Below are positions 8,801 through 17,548 of a stretch of 64,000 bases of DNA, in pieces (the stretch's first letter is position 1; each line of letters starts with the position of its first letter). The notes under the pieces are model-generated. The model was not told the DNA's origin, searched no databases, and worked only from the letters and a program-made list of their open reading frames with translations. The DNA is from Nonomuraea polychroma (GTDB lineage: Bacteria; Actinomycetota; Actinomycetes; Streptosporangiales; Streptosporangiaceae), in contig NZ_SAUN01000001.1 of the NCBI RefSeq assembly GCF_004011505.1, forward strand, positions 4,216,001-4,280,000, read 5' to 3'. Both the position numbers and the translations under genes were made by a program.

Positions 8801-9284
8801 CAGTCATGCCCTCCTACTCGGAGCCTGCCGAGCTCGCTTCTGCTGAGCGGCCGGTCTTGCGCAGCAGGCGTAGAGGACGAGCGCGTCTTGCTCTTGCCGG
8901 CGATGAGTGAGAGGGCCGCCCTTGTGCCGCATGCGGAGAGTCTGCCGAAGCCGCCCAAATTTCGTCAATAATCCGGAAAAATTCCATCTTGACTTCGCCG
9001 GGTGGTCTTAGCGTGCGAAATCACAGGTCAAACGGTTGTGTGTGGAGAAACGCCGCAACGCAGCCTCACCCATAACGTTCGCGTAACAGACTTGGCGAAT
9101 CGCCTCGTCGCTTTGTTGGGTGCAGTTCGTCTCGGCGACGTTCGGGCGACCAGTGTCGGGGCTCCGGGGTGACCGCCACCGCGTTTGCCGCGTCTTGCCC
9201 AGACCCACCCGATGCCGTCGTCTCGTTGGCAGTTCCCGGTCTTGAGTTCGTGGCCGTGGGATCCTGTCCATCCCCGGGTGAAGG
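8801..9284. other. Intergenic region between divergent genes
   Basis: About 480 bases. The part near 8950-9010 is clearly less GC-rich than its surroundings and is the likeliest promoter region for the GH43-like gene, but I cannot place convincing -35 and -10 elements. No gene is seen. Confidence 0.4.
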
Positions 9285-10055
9285 GTGGGACAGGTGGAAG
9301 ACGACAGCACTGCCGGAACGCGCCGCGGCTCGCGGAGCCGCATTCTGATCATTGCCGCGGCCGGCATGGCGGCCCTTGCCGTCTTGGCCATCGCGACCCT
9401 CGGCAACGGCACCAACCCCCGCCGTGACAACCGTGCCGTGATCCCCGCCGAACCGCCCGCGGCCGACACCGCCACACCGCAGGCGTCCCCCCGTCTGTCC
9501 ACGGCGAGTCCCATACCGAGGTGGGAAGGGCCGACCGTCCCGCCGATCGACGAGAGCTTGGCACAGGGTTCGGCGTCGGCACCGGTCACCATCGTCGAGT
9601 TCGGCGACTTCAAGTGCTCGGAGTGCGGCACGTTCGCGCGCCGCATCGAACCCGCGCTGCGCCGCCGTTACATCGACACGGGGATCGTGCGCCTGTTCTG
9701 GCGCGACTTCCCCGCCCAGGGCAAAGAGTCCGAGCGGGCGGCCATCGCGGCCCGTGCCGCCGACCGGCAGAACGCGTTCTGGCCCTTCCATGACGCCCTG
9801 TACGCCGAGCAGTCCTCGGGCTTCACCGATGATCGGCTGCGTGCGGTCGCCGCCCGCGTCGGCCTGGATGTGGCCCGCTTCGACGCCGACCGGCGTGACC
9901 CGGAGCTGCGGCGGGCGGTGGAGCAGGACTTCGCCTTCGCGGCCCAGCTCGGCCTGCCCGGCACCCCCGCCTTTCTGATCAATGGAGAGCTCTTCTTCGG
10001 TGCGCAACCGCTGTCGAAGTTCGTCGAGGCGATCGAAGAAGCCCGCCATGGGTGA
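9285..10055 (+). CDS. Membrane-anchored DsbA/thioredoxin-like thiol-disulfide protein
   Basis: About 256 aa. An N-terminal transmembrane anchor (ILIIAAAGMAALAVLAIATL) is followed by a Pro/Ala-rich linker and a DsbA-type thioredoxin domain. The redox motif is CSEC (VEFGDFKCSECGTF, Cys111 and Cys114), and the cis-Pro loop is GLPGTPAFLINGE near the end. The domain faces outside, so the protein probably forms or isomerises disulfides in exported proteins. Start uncertain: GTG at 9285 or GTG at 9294, the latter better spaced from GAAGGG at 9280. The 3' end overlaps the CcdA-like gene by eight bases, pointing to a coupled redox pair. Confidence 0.88.
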   Translation: MGQVEDDSTAGTRRGSRSRILIIAAAGMAALAVLAIATLGNGTNPRRDNRAVIPAEPPAADTATPQASPRLSTASPIPRWEGPTVPPIDESLAQGSASAPVTIVEFGDFKCSECGTFARRIEPALRRRYIDTGIVRLFWRDFPAQGKESERAAIAARAADRQNAFWPFHDALYAEQSSGFTDDRLRAVAARVGLDVARFDADRRDPELRRAVEQDFAFAAQLGLPGTPAFLINGELFFGAQPLSKFVEAIEEARHG

Positions 10056-10866
10056 GGTGGGATACGCCGCCGCTTTCCTGGGCGGGCTGTTCGCCCTGGT
10101 CAGCCCATGTGGCGCGGTGCTCCTCCCGGCGTTCTTCGCCTACGCCTTCCCCGGCCGCGGCGCGCTGATCGGCCGCACGCTGCTGTTCTACCTGGGACTG
10201 TGCGCCGTCCTGGTGCCGCTCGGCATGGGATCCGCCCTGGCCAGCCAGCTGTTCTACGGTCACCAGGACGTAGTGATCATCGTGGCCGGTGTCGTGTTGA
10301 TCGTCCTCGGGGTGCTGCAAGTGCTCGGCCAGGGCTGGACGCTCGGGCCGCTGGAGCACCTGCGCGGACGCGTCCGTGGGGACTCGCCGGGGGCGGTGCT
10401 GGCCCTCGGCGCCACCTCCGGGCTCGCCGGATTCTGCGCGGGCCCCATCCTCGGCGCCGTACTCACCGTCGCCGCGTCCTCCGGCGACGCGCTGCGCGGG
10501 GCCGTTCTCCTGGCCGTGTACGCCGCCGGGATGGCGGCGCCGCTGCTGCTCCTGGCCTCCCTGTGGCAGCGCTACGACCTGGCTCACCGTTCCTGGCTGC
10601 GCGGCCGCGGGATCCGCCTGGGCAGGCTGCGGCTGCACACCGCCACGCTGTTGTCCGGGCTGACCTTCATAGCCCTCGGCGTCGTCTTCCTCGCGTTCGA
10701 CGGCACCCGCGGCCTGACCCTGCCCATCCCGGAGGACTGGCAGGAGCGCCTGCAAGAGGTCGCGGCCGCCGTACAGGGCCATCTGCCCGACCTGCCGATG
10801 CTCGCGGCTGCCGCTCTCGTTCTCCTCGCGGTGACCGCCTGGCGGCTGGCGAAGGCGGGAAAGTGA
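10048..10866 (+). CDS. CcdA/DsbD-like transmembrane thiol-disulfide carrier
   Basis: 272 aa with six or more hydrophobic helices. Two conserved cysteine-proline/glycine segments typical of the DsbD beta-domain/CcdA family are visible: LVSPCGAVLLPAFFAY in the first helix and GFCAGPILGAVLTVA in the middle. The protein should carry reducing equivalents from cytoplasmic thioredoxin across the membrane to the DsbA-like partner encoded immediately upstream. The ATG at 10048 lies inside the end of that gene. The family is normally about 200-250 aa; the extra C-terminal part holds one more helix (LPMLAAAALVLLAVTAW). Confidence 0.9.
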   Translation: MGEVGYAAAFLGGLFALVSPCGAVLLPAFFAYAFPGRGALIGRTLLFYLGLCAVLVPLGMGSALASQLFYGHQDVVIIVAGVVLIVLGVLQVLGQGWTLGPLEHLRGRVRGDSPGAVLALGATSGLAGFCAGPILGAVLTVAASSGDALRGAVLLAVYAAGMAAPLLLLASLWQRYDLAHRSWLRGRGIRLGRLRLHTATLLSGLTFIALGVVFLAFDGTRGLTLPIPEDWQERLQEVAAAVQGHLPDLPMLAAAALVLLAVTAWRLAKAGK

Positions 10867-10897
10867 TCACCTGGTAGCCGTCCCCGGACCTCCGCCT

Positions 10898-12220
10898 ATG
10901 GTGAGCAGGCAAACACCTCATAGAGTGGATGACGTGGGCAGATGGGCCAGCCCTCGCAGGCAGGGCACGCAGCTGCCGATCAGGCCGCGGATCGATTACG
11001 CGGCGCTGTTCGCCGCCACGCCGTCCCCGTGCCTGGTGCTGGACCCGGACCTCGTGATCGTTGATGTCAACCGGGCATACCTGCGCGCGACCGGCCGCAC
11101 GGCAGACGACTTGATCGGGCGGCACATCTTCGCCGCTTTTCCCGACAACCCCGACGATCCCCACGCCGACGGAGTGAGGAACTTGAGGGCCTCGCTGCAG
11201 CGCGTGCTGGCCTACCGGGAACCGGACACGATGGTGCTGCAGAAGTACGACATCCCCCTCGCCGACCATCCTGGGGCGTTCGAGGAGCGCTGGTGGTCCC
11301 CGATCAATACGCCCGTTCTGGCGCCGGATGGGGCCGTGTTGTGGATCATCCACCGGGTGGAGGACGTGACGGAGTTCGTCCGCTCCGGCGGCCCCGGCCG
11401 GCTCGCCGCCCGCCGCCCGAAGGTGCGCGAGGAAGCGATGGAGGCCGAGCTGTATGGCAGGGCGCAGGAACTGCATCGGCTGAACGAGGAGCTCCGCCAG
11501 GCCCACTCCCGGGAACGCCATGTCGCGCTCGCCCTGCAGGAGGCCATGCTCCGTTGCCCCAGCCTGGACTTCCACCCCGGCATCGCAGTGCGCTACCTGC
11601 CCGCCGTGGGAACGCTGAACGTCTGCGGCGACTGGTACGACATCGTCGACCTGCCGGACGACTGCTTCGCCGTCGCGGTCGGCGACGTCGTGGGCCACGG
11701 TCTGGAAGCCGCCGCCGTCATGGGGATGCTGCGCAGCGCGCTGAGCGCCGCGATCCGCGCCGTGAAGAAGCCGGCCCCGGCGCTGGACGTGCTCGACCTG
11801 TACGCCTGCTCCCTGGACGAAGCGCTGAACACCACGGCCATACAGGCCGTGATCGACACCAGGAGACGCCACGTCAGCTACAGCAACGCCGGCCACCCGC
11901 CGCCCGTCCTGCTCCACCCGGACGGCTCGTGTACCCTGCTGGACCAGGCCACCGACCCTCCGCTGGGTGCTCGCCCTGAGCACGTCACCCGTCCTCAGGT
12001 CCAGCTGCCCTACACGCATGGCGGCACCCTGGTCCTGTACACCGACGGTCTCATCGAGCGCCCCGGCGAGGACATCGACCTCGGTCTGGCACGCCTGACC
12101 GACGCGCTCACCAGATTCGCCCGGCTCGGCCCCGAACACCTCGCCGACGCCCTGCTGGCAGGCCTGGACGTCAGCAGCGGCGCCCGCGACGACATCGCCC
12201 TGCTCATCGTCCGCCTGTAA
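10898..12220 (+). CDS. PAS domain plus PP2C-type (SpoIIE/RsbU-like) serine phosphatase
   Basis: 440 aa. Residues ~30-165 are a PAS sensor (YAALFAATPSPCLVLDPDLV ... RATGRTADDLIGRHIFAAFP). A short coiled linker (RAQELHRLNEELRQAHSRER) leads into a phosphatase domain with the metal-binding motifs CGDWYDIVDL, VGDVVGHGLEAA, YSNAGHPPPVLL, LYTDGLIERPGEDID and SGARDDIALLIVRL. Proteins of this build dephosphorylate anti-sigma-factor antagonists and so feed signals into stress or sporulation sigma factors. No anti-sigma partner is next to it. The ATG at 10898 lacks a clear ribosome binding site; GTG codons at 10925 and 10937 are alternatives. Confidence 0.9.
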   Translation: MVSRQTPHRVDDVGRWASPRRQGTQLPIRPRIDYAALFAATPSPCLVLDPDLVIVDVNRAYLRATGRTADDLIGRHIFAAFPDNPDDPHADGVRNLRASLQRVLAYREPDTMVLQKYDIPLADHPGAFEERWWSPINTPVLAPDGAVLWIIHRVEDVTEFVRSGGPGRLAARRPKVREEAMEAELYGRAQELHRLNEELRQAHSRERHVALALQEAMLRCPSLDFHPGIAVRYLPAVGTLNVCGDWYDIVDLPDDCFAVAVGDVVGHGLEAAAVMGMLRSALSAAIRAVKKPAPALDVLDLYACSLDEALNTTAIQAVIDTRRRHVSYSNAGHPPPVLLHPDGSCTLLDQATDPPLGARPEHVTRPQVQLPYTHGGTLVLYTDGLIERPGEDIDLGLARLTDALTRFARLGPEHLADALLAGLDVSSGARDDIALLIVRL

Positions 12221-12477
12221 GCGGGATGCTCCAGGGTCCCCCGGGTCCAGCACTGGCGACCTCGTCCAGTTGGGCGTCGGCCACCCGACTTCTGATCTTC
12301 GCCACGTGTTCCGGATCACGTGCATGTCATCATGGGCTCGCAGAGGCGGCCGCCGGCTCCTCGATGGATGCTCATGCGTGTTCAAGTATCCCCGGCTTGA
12401 CCCCTGTCGGAGCTGGAGAAGCGCCTCATCTCGAGGCGGCGGCTGATCTTCAATCATCATCGGTCCCAGCATGCCCG

Positions 12478-12978
12478 CTACCTCGGGCCGCCGTACAACG
12501 AGACCCGCTCATCCTTCTCGTAGTCGAAGACCAGATCGGAATCCACAAACAGATCACGCCGCCACGGCGCATATGCCATGTTGACCTGCCATTCCGTGTA
12601 GTACCACTGCGTGCGAGAGCTGCTGTAGCGGAAGTTGGCCTGGTACCGAGCCCGTTCCCCAGGGCGCAGCAGGAAAAGCTGATGTGGACGCCGGAGTTGC
12701 GGATGCGCGTCATGCGCCGATGTCCGCGAAACCAGGACCCCATCTCCCGACAGAGCGAATCGAAGCCCAAGCAGCTGCCGGGGGAGTGAGTGCTCGGCGG
12801 TTGTCTCGACGGGGAGGTAGCCCGTTCGCCCTTCCGCAAGGACTTCATGAACGGCCAGCGCGGCATCCGGCATCGGTGGCAGTTCCATCGCAGAGGGCAC
12901 GTGACTTCGGAGAGCCGCCTGCTCAGCGCCACGCTCCTCCTTGGTCCACTCGACCACGATTCGCTGCACTATCACCAT
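12478..12978 (-). CDS. Conserved-looking hypothetical protein
   Basis: 166 aa, not recognised. It starts MVIVQRIVVEWTKEERGAEQ and has a compact C-terminal half rich in aromatic residues (YSSSRTQWYYTEWQVNMAYA). No signal peptide or membrane segment. GGAGGT at 12988-12993 on the minus strand gives a good spacing to the ATG at 12978, and the amino-acid composition is that of a real globular protein. It lies upstream-to-tail with the lipoprotein gene on the same strand, separated by only 34 bases, so the two may be cotranscribed. Confidence 0.6.
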   Translation of the reverse strand: MVIVQRIVVEWTKEERGAEQAALRSHVPSAMELPPMPDAALAVHEVLAEGRTGYLPVETTAEHSLPRQLLGLRFALSGDGVLVSRTSAHDAHPQLRRPHQLFLLRPGERARYQANFRYSSSRTQWYYTEWQVNMAYAPWRRDLFVDSDLVFDYEKDERVSLYGGPR

Positions 12979-13012
12979 GACCCCGCACCTCCGATATGCC
13001 CGGCGTACCAGC

Positions 13013-13588
13013 TCATCCGCCCGGTCCGGTCGGCTGGATCGGCGCACCGTCACCGGAGGTAGGCAAGTCGCCTCGTTCGACCGGGCTCGGGCGCGGCCCC
13101 GACGATCCCGTCCCGACAGCACGGCGGGCGCCATCTATCGCGGCTTTCAAGGTCTCCCGGTTGACGTCAGCGAGCTTCCCGGCCAGCAAGAGGAGCGCGT
13201 CGTCGCGGACAGCGATGTACTCATGCCTCCCAGCGGCCTGCCGGTACCAGCCGACTTCATCACGGGAGCACTGGACTGGCGAGCCGACGGGGTCGGCATC
13301 GGTGACGGGCCTGTCGGGGCAGAGCGCGTGGCTGAAAGTGCCACGATCAACGCGCAGCTGAACCTGCTTCCCCTCAGGAGAGACGTAGAAGGCCCCGAAA
13401 CCCTCTTCATTGATTCCACCAACGGACTGCTCGGCGAGCTCGTAGCCCGGCAGATCCACAACGTAGATCAGGTCAGGCGCGGCACCTGACGCACGGGCCT
13501 GGTCGATCAAGGCCTGACTGAGTGCACCCTGCGAACCACACCCCGCCACCACGAAGGCCACGATCCCGAGCCGGACGCTCCTCAACAT
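13013..13588 (-). CDS. Putative lipoprotein
   Basis: 191 aa. The N-terminus MLRSVRLGIVAFVVAGCGSQ is a short lipoprotein signal with the lipobox VAGC (Cys17). The mature protein has no family I recognise; it contains two more cysteines (ALCPDRPV and SPVQCSRDE) that could form a disulfide and ends in a low-complexity Gly/Pro/Ser tail. The next gene on this strand, the 166-aa hypothetical, begins 34 bases beyond its stop, suggesting a two-gene unit. Confidence 0.65.
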   Translation of the reverse strand: MLRSVRLGIVAFVVAGCGSQGALSQALIDQARASGAAPDLIYVVDLPGYELAEQSVGGINEEGFGAFYVSPEGKQVQLRVDRGTFSHALCPDRPVTDADPVGSPVQCSRDEVGWYRQAAGRHEYIAVRDDALLLLAGKLADVNRETLKAAIDGARRAVGTGSSGPRPSPVERGDLPTSGDGAPIQPTGPGG

Positions 13589-13707
13589 GCCGTCACCATA
13601 GCTGACGCTTGATCCATGCCTCCGCAGGTTTGTCCCCGCAGCCCTCCAGAACGGGTCTTTGCGGGTGCAGGCATCTCCCGCCTGCACGACCGACCGGAAG
13701 GGAACCG

Positions 13708-13899
13708 ATGGAGCCGCCGTTCAGCGACCTCGATGCCAACGAAGTCCGTGCAGTCATCGAGCGGCTCGTCCAGGAGTACGGCTGGACTGTCGCAGCTCTG
13801 CTCGCGACGACCGTTGCGCTCTTCGTCGTCGCCCGGTCGATCACCCGGCAGCTCCGATACGCCCGACTTGCCGAGGGGGCGCCGATGCCGTTTAGTTAG
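13708..13899 (+). CDS. Small single-pass membrane protein
   Basis: 63 aa, MEPPFSDLDANEVRAVIERL, then one clear transmembrane helix (WTVAALLATTVALFVVARSI) and a basic end. GGAAGGGA at 13696-13703 gives a good ribosome binding site for the ATG at 13708. Divergent from the lipoprotein gene. No family recognised; too short for more. Confidence 0.5.
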   Translation: MEPPFSDLDANEVRAVIERLVQEYGWTVAALLATTVALFVVARSITRQLRYARLAEGAPMPFS

Positions 13900-13932
13900 C
13901 GATCTTGCTGGTGGCGTCGCTTGGTGATCTTG

Positions 13933-14165
13933 ATGGGTGAGTTAGGCGGCGGTCGGGGTCGGTTGACGGATCCGGTGGCGGTCGGCGCGTTGACAGCGCT
14001 GATCCCACGCCAGGTCCTGGACGCGGCCATCGCCGCACTCGGGTGCCGTGAGCGCCGGGTTCGCAAGCTGCCGCGCACGTGGTCGTCTATCTCCTGATCG
14101 CGTTGTGTCTGTTTCCTGACGATGACTACGAGGAGGTCGCCGAGAAGCTGACCGGGATGCTTGAG
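13933..14165 (+). pseudogene. IS4-family transposase N-terminal remnant
   Basis: From ATG 13933 the frame reads LTDPVAVGALTALIPRQVLD, then GCRERRVRKLP, and after a frameshift near 14072 continues in another frame as HVVVYLLIALCLFPDDDYEEV and EKLTGML. This is the N-terminal domain common to actinobacterial IS4-family transposases (normally about 400 aa). The catalytic part is missing. Just beyond, an ATG at 14229 (MPSPHPSEF) resembles the start of an IS3-family OrfA but stops after 14 codons. A nested, dead insertion-sequence site is the likely explanation. Confidence 0.65.
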
Positions 14166-14400
14166 CTTCCCCCCGTTCTCCGGACACCTGACCTGCGGTC
14201 ATCCTTGATCATCAGGAAGGATGTCCCCATGCCCTCGCCACACCCTTCCGAGTTTCTTGCGGGAAGCCATTAACCCGAACTAGCCTCGCGCGGCCTGAGC
14301 GCCGGTGACGCCAGACAATCGAGCCCAGTCAGCAGGTCGTCGAAGATATGCTGGCGTGCAGGGCGGACGGCGGCATCCCACCCATCCAGGTGCCGGAGGC

Positions 14401-14686
14401 CATTCAGTCGAGCAGACCGATGCGGCGGGCGATTGCGGCGGCTTCGCCCCGATTGGACGCGCCGAGCTTGGCAAGGATACGGGTGACGTGCACGCTCACC
14501 GTCTTGGGGCTGATGAACAGGACGGAGGCGATGCGGCGGTTGCTGGCGTCGTTGGCCATGTGCCGCAACACCTCCAGCTCCCGTTCCGTCAGCCCGAGGC
14601 GCCGCACCTGCTCCATGGCGGCGTTCCCCACACCGGCCGGCTCATGGCAGTGGTCGTGGAGCTTGACGTGGGCGCTGCGGGCCAGC
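14401..14686 (-). pseudogene. Detached C-terminal LuxR HTH domain (duplicate of the LAL regulator end)
   Basis: The minus strand encodes ARSAHVKLHDHCHEPAG, RRLGLTERELEVLRHMA and ISPKTVSVHVTRILAKLGAS, ending RRIGLLD. It is nearly the same as the last ~95 residues of the large LuxR protein encoded at 17549-20383, and the two DNA segments (14401-14686 and 17547-17833) match at most positions. Everything upstream of the HTH linker is absent, so it lacks the ATPase and sensor parts. A free HTH could in principle still bind DNA, but no clear ribosome binding site precedes it. Confidence 0.75.
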
Positions 14687-15034
14687 CTGCCGAAGAAGAC
14701 CATGGGACAGGAGCCCAGGGCCGCATTTGCTCGTATGCGGATGTTGCGTCTTACGCCCACCATCGTGACCCTTTGTCAGCCCTGGTGGATTGCATTGGGT
14801 GGACGATCGGCGCATCTTGGTCGTCTCGCGCGATGGCCTGGGAGCTTCAAATTCCGCCGGTTTCCTCTGATCCTGTAGAGCACGGTGCGGGATCGTGACA
14901 GTCGGCTCGCTGCGGACCCCCGGCTTTGCGACGCAAGCTGAGGAGCCGAATAGGGAATATGCCTGATGCCGCTGATCCCGCCCTGTTGGAAGGGTCTGCC
15001 TGTTATCGGCATGGACGTTGACAGGAGTCGGTGA

Positions 15035-16546
15035 ATGCGGCGGCGGAAGTTCTTGAAGGTGGGGTTGGCGAGCGTGTCGGCGCTGGCCGTCGCGGGTGGC
15101 GGCGGATTCGGCTGGGCCTGGCTATCGTCTGCTACGGGCAACGTGGATGAGCTGGCGTTCGATCTGCCGTTACGGATCCCGCCGCTGCTGGAGGGCGGCT
15201 CGTTCGACCTGCGGCTCCAAGCGGGCGTCAGCGAACTGCGTCCGGGCACGAAGACCGGCACCTGGGGCGTCAACGGACCCCATCTGGGACCGACGCTGCG
15301 CATGCGGCGGGGTGAGACCGTCTCCCCACGGGTGCACAATGCCCTGCCCGAAGCCACCTCGGTGCATTGGCATGGCATGCGCCTGCCGGCCACCATGGAC
15401 GGCGGCCCGCACCAGATGATCGCTCCAGGCTCGACCTGGAAACCGACGTGGAAGATCGACCAACCGGCGGCCACCCTCTGGTACCACCCGCACCTGCACG
15501 GCACCACGGCCCGGCACGTCTACCAGGGGCTGGCTGGGCTGTTTCTCATCGACGACGAGCACGCGGCGAAACTGCCCCACGAATATGGCGTGGACGACAT
15601 CCCGCTCATCATCCAGGACGCGACTTTCGACGGCGACGGCTCGCTCACGTTGGATAACTTCGGCATGTCCGTGGTGCCGGGCATGGACCTCATGGGCTTT
15701 CTCGGTAAGGAGGTCCTGGTCAATGGCACTCTCGGACCGGCCTTCACGGTCACCACCACGCGGGTGCGGCTCAGGCTGCTCAACGCTTCGGTGGGCCGGG
15801 TGTACAACGTCGGGTTCGCGGATGACCGGGAGTTCGCGCTGGTCGCCACGGACAGCGGCCTGGTCGGCGAGCCGGTACGGCTGACAAGGGTGCTGCTGGC
15901 CTCCGGTGAACGGGCGGAGATCGTCGTCGATTTCCGCCCCGGCGAGCAGGTGGTGCTCCGCAGTTTCACCGCGGAGCTGGGAGGTGGCACCGCGTTCGAC
16001 CGGTTCGCCGGTGGCGCCGACGCCTTCGATCTGATGAAGTTCACCGCCGACGGGCGGCTCGCCGAATCGGCGGCTGTGCCGGCCAGGCTCGCCGACGTCC
16101 AGGCCCCGGTCGTCCCGCCGAACGCCAAGACGCGGACTTTCCGGCTCGGCAGCACGTCCATCAACGACAAGAAGATGGATCTGGCCCGGATCGACGAAGT
16201 GGTCCCCGCCGGAGCCACCGAGATCTGGGAGCTCAACAATCCGAGCGCCTACCATTCCTTCCACATCCACGAGGCCAGCTTCCGGATTCTCGACGTCAAC
16301 GGGAAGGCGCCCGCCGCCTATGAGGCAGGCCGCAAGGACACGGTGTACGTACCGCCGGAAGGGCACGTACGGTTGCTCGTGGAGTTCGGCCGCCACACCG
16401 ACCCGGCGGCCCCGTACATGTTCCACTGCCACATGCTCGTGCATGAGGACAAGGGCATGATGGGCCAGTTCGTGATCGTCGAACCAGGTCAGGAATCCCA
16501 GGTGAACACCCGCCTGAACCTGAAGAATGGCCATGCGGCCCATTGA
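15035..16546 (+). CDS. Multicopper oxidase (CueO/SufI/bilirubin-oxidase type), Tat-exported
   Basis: 503 aa with three cupredoxin domains. The N-terminus MRRRKFLKVGLASVSALAVA is a twin-arginine-like signal. All four copper-ligand blocks are visible: VHWHGMRLP (His111, His113), WYHPHLHG, HSFHIHEASF and FHCHMLVHEDKGMMG, the last also carrying the type 1 copper Cys and axial Met region. It should oxidise a phenolic, amine or metal substrate (for example Cu(I)) with reduction of oxygen to water outside the cytoplasmic membrane. AGGAG at 15023-15027 supports the ATG at 15035. It sits between the two copies of the LuxR HTH segment. Confidence 0.93.
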   Translation: MRRRKFLKVGLASVSALAVAGGGGFGWAWLSSATGNVDELAFDLPLRIPPLLEGGSFDLRLQAGVSELRPGTKTGTWGVNGPHLGPTLRMRRGETVSPRVHNALPEATSVHWHGMRLPATMDGGPHQMIAPGSTWKPTWKIDQPAATLWYHPHLHGTTARHVYQGLAGLFLIDDEHAAKLPHEYGVDDIPLIIQDATFDGDGSLTLDNFGMSVVPGMDLMGFLGKEVLVNGTLGPAFTVTTTRVRLRLLNASVGRVYNVGFADDREFALVATDSGLVGEPVRLTRVLLASGERAEIVVDFRPGEQVVLRSFTAELGGGTAFDRFAGGADAFDLMKFTADGRLAESAAVPARLADVQAPVVPPNAKTRTFRLGSTSINDKKMDLARIDEVVPAGATEIWELNNPSAYHSFHIHEASFRILDVNGKAPAAYEAGRKDTVYVPPEGHVRLLVEFGRHTDPAAPYMFHCHMLVHEDKGMMGQFVIVEPGQESQVNTRLNLKNGHAAH

Positions 16547-16626
16547 GATCCGCGACCTGCGCCCGGATGGAGATCTCCGACCCGGTCGGTCTGCCGCCAC
16601 GCGCTGATCATGCGACGCGGCCAGGA

Positions 16627-16647
16627 ACAGTAGTACTACAACACTGT
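16627..16647. promoter_or_regulatory. Nested inverted repeats, candidate operator
   Basis: GTAGTACTAC at 16630-16639 is a perfect palindrome, and ACAGT (16627-16631) pairs with ACTGT (16643-16647) around it. The site lies between the multicopper oxidase and the next gene on the same strand, in a locally AT-richer stretch. The cognate regulator is unknown. Confidence 0.35.
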
Positions 16648-16776
16648 AATTCTCGGCTGAATAGTCCCTGGTCTCGCATTCAACCAACTGGTGGCCATCC
16701 CGCCGTAGTCGTCGGGATTCGCGCAGGTGATCCAGCGGCCCATAGACGGCTGAACGTGAGTCGTTCATCTCACTGA

Positions 16777-17400
16777 GTGAGCGGAAACCCTTTCCCATCC
16801 ACATGCATCGAATGGATCATGCTTCTTCTCTGCGTAGTCGCGAGTTGGGTCGCCCTCGGGGCGACGTACTACTTCCACCTCTGGCTGATAGACAACCTGT
16901 GGCCATGGTCGCTCGCCTATCCCGCGCTGTGGCTCCTGGCGGTCAGCCTGACAACGTTCTGGGTGCTACGTCTGCGACGGCGGGAAAGGCAGGGATGGGC
17001 CCTGGTGGCCGTGGCGTGTCAAATCGCCGTAGGGGTGGCCGTCGCCGGCGTGCTCCCCTGGGAACGGGTCTTCCGGCAGACCTGGTTCGAGATCCACCGG
17101 ACCGCCTTCGCCGAGTTGGCGCGCACGGGCGACGACCTTCCGGAGGGATTCTCGGCCTTGCCGGGCCGCTACCGCAAGCTCACGCTCGGACGAGGCGCAG
17201 TGGAGAGGTCAGAAGACGTGCTGTTCCTCACGGTCGCGGAGATGAAGCCAGAGCGGATCGGCTTCACCCGGGTGCTGGGCAAGAGGGCGGGGGCCGACCC
17301 GTGCACCCGACTCAATGAGATCGACGACGTGCAGTACACATGCGCACCCCTTGATGACGGCTGGTGGTGGACGGGCGACAACTGGCCGATCGAGAGATGA
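16777..17400 (+). CDS. Hypothetical membrane protein
   Basis: About 207 aa. Three hydrophobic helices lie in the first ~95 residues (LLLCVVASWVALGATYYFHL, WSLAYPALWLLAVSLTTFWV and WALVAVACQIAVGVAVAGVL), followed by a soluble region of ~110 residues with a Cys pair (DPCTRLNE and YTCAPLDD) and a tryptophan-rich end (GWWWTGDNWP). No family recognised. The start is uncertain: GTG at 16777 or ATG at 16819; neither has a strong ribosome binding site. It follows the multicopper oxidase on the same strand after 230 bases. Confidence 0.65.
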   Translation: MSGNPFPSTCIEWIMLLLCVVASWVALGATYYFHLWLIDNLWPWSLAYPALWLLAVSLTTFWVLRLRRRERQGWALVAVACQIAVGVAVAGVLPWERVFRQTWFEIHRTAFAELARTGDDLPEGFSALPGRYRKLTLGRGAVERSEDVLFLTVAEMKPERIGFTRVLGKRAGADPCTRLNEIDDVQYTCAPLDDGWWWTGDNWPIER

Positions 17401-17548
17401 GAAACGAGGTCTTCGCGATTGCTGGGCCAATGTTGTCACGTGATCACGGTGGTGATCGCGAGGGATGGCCATGCGTGACCGTTGACATGTCCATGGAAAT
17501 GAGAAGCACCCATGATGTCCGCGCCAAAGCGTGGCCTGGCGGGGTCAT

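Noticed and set aside
10667..12472. 601-codon open frame antisense to the PAS-PP2C gene
   Set aside because: Composition is the mirror of the phosphatase gene; no motif, no ribosome binding site.
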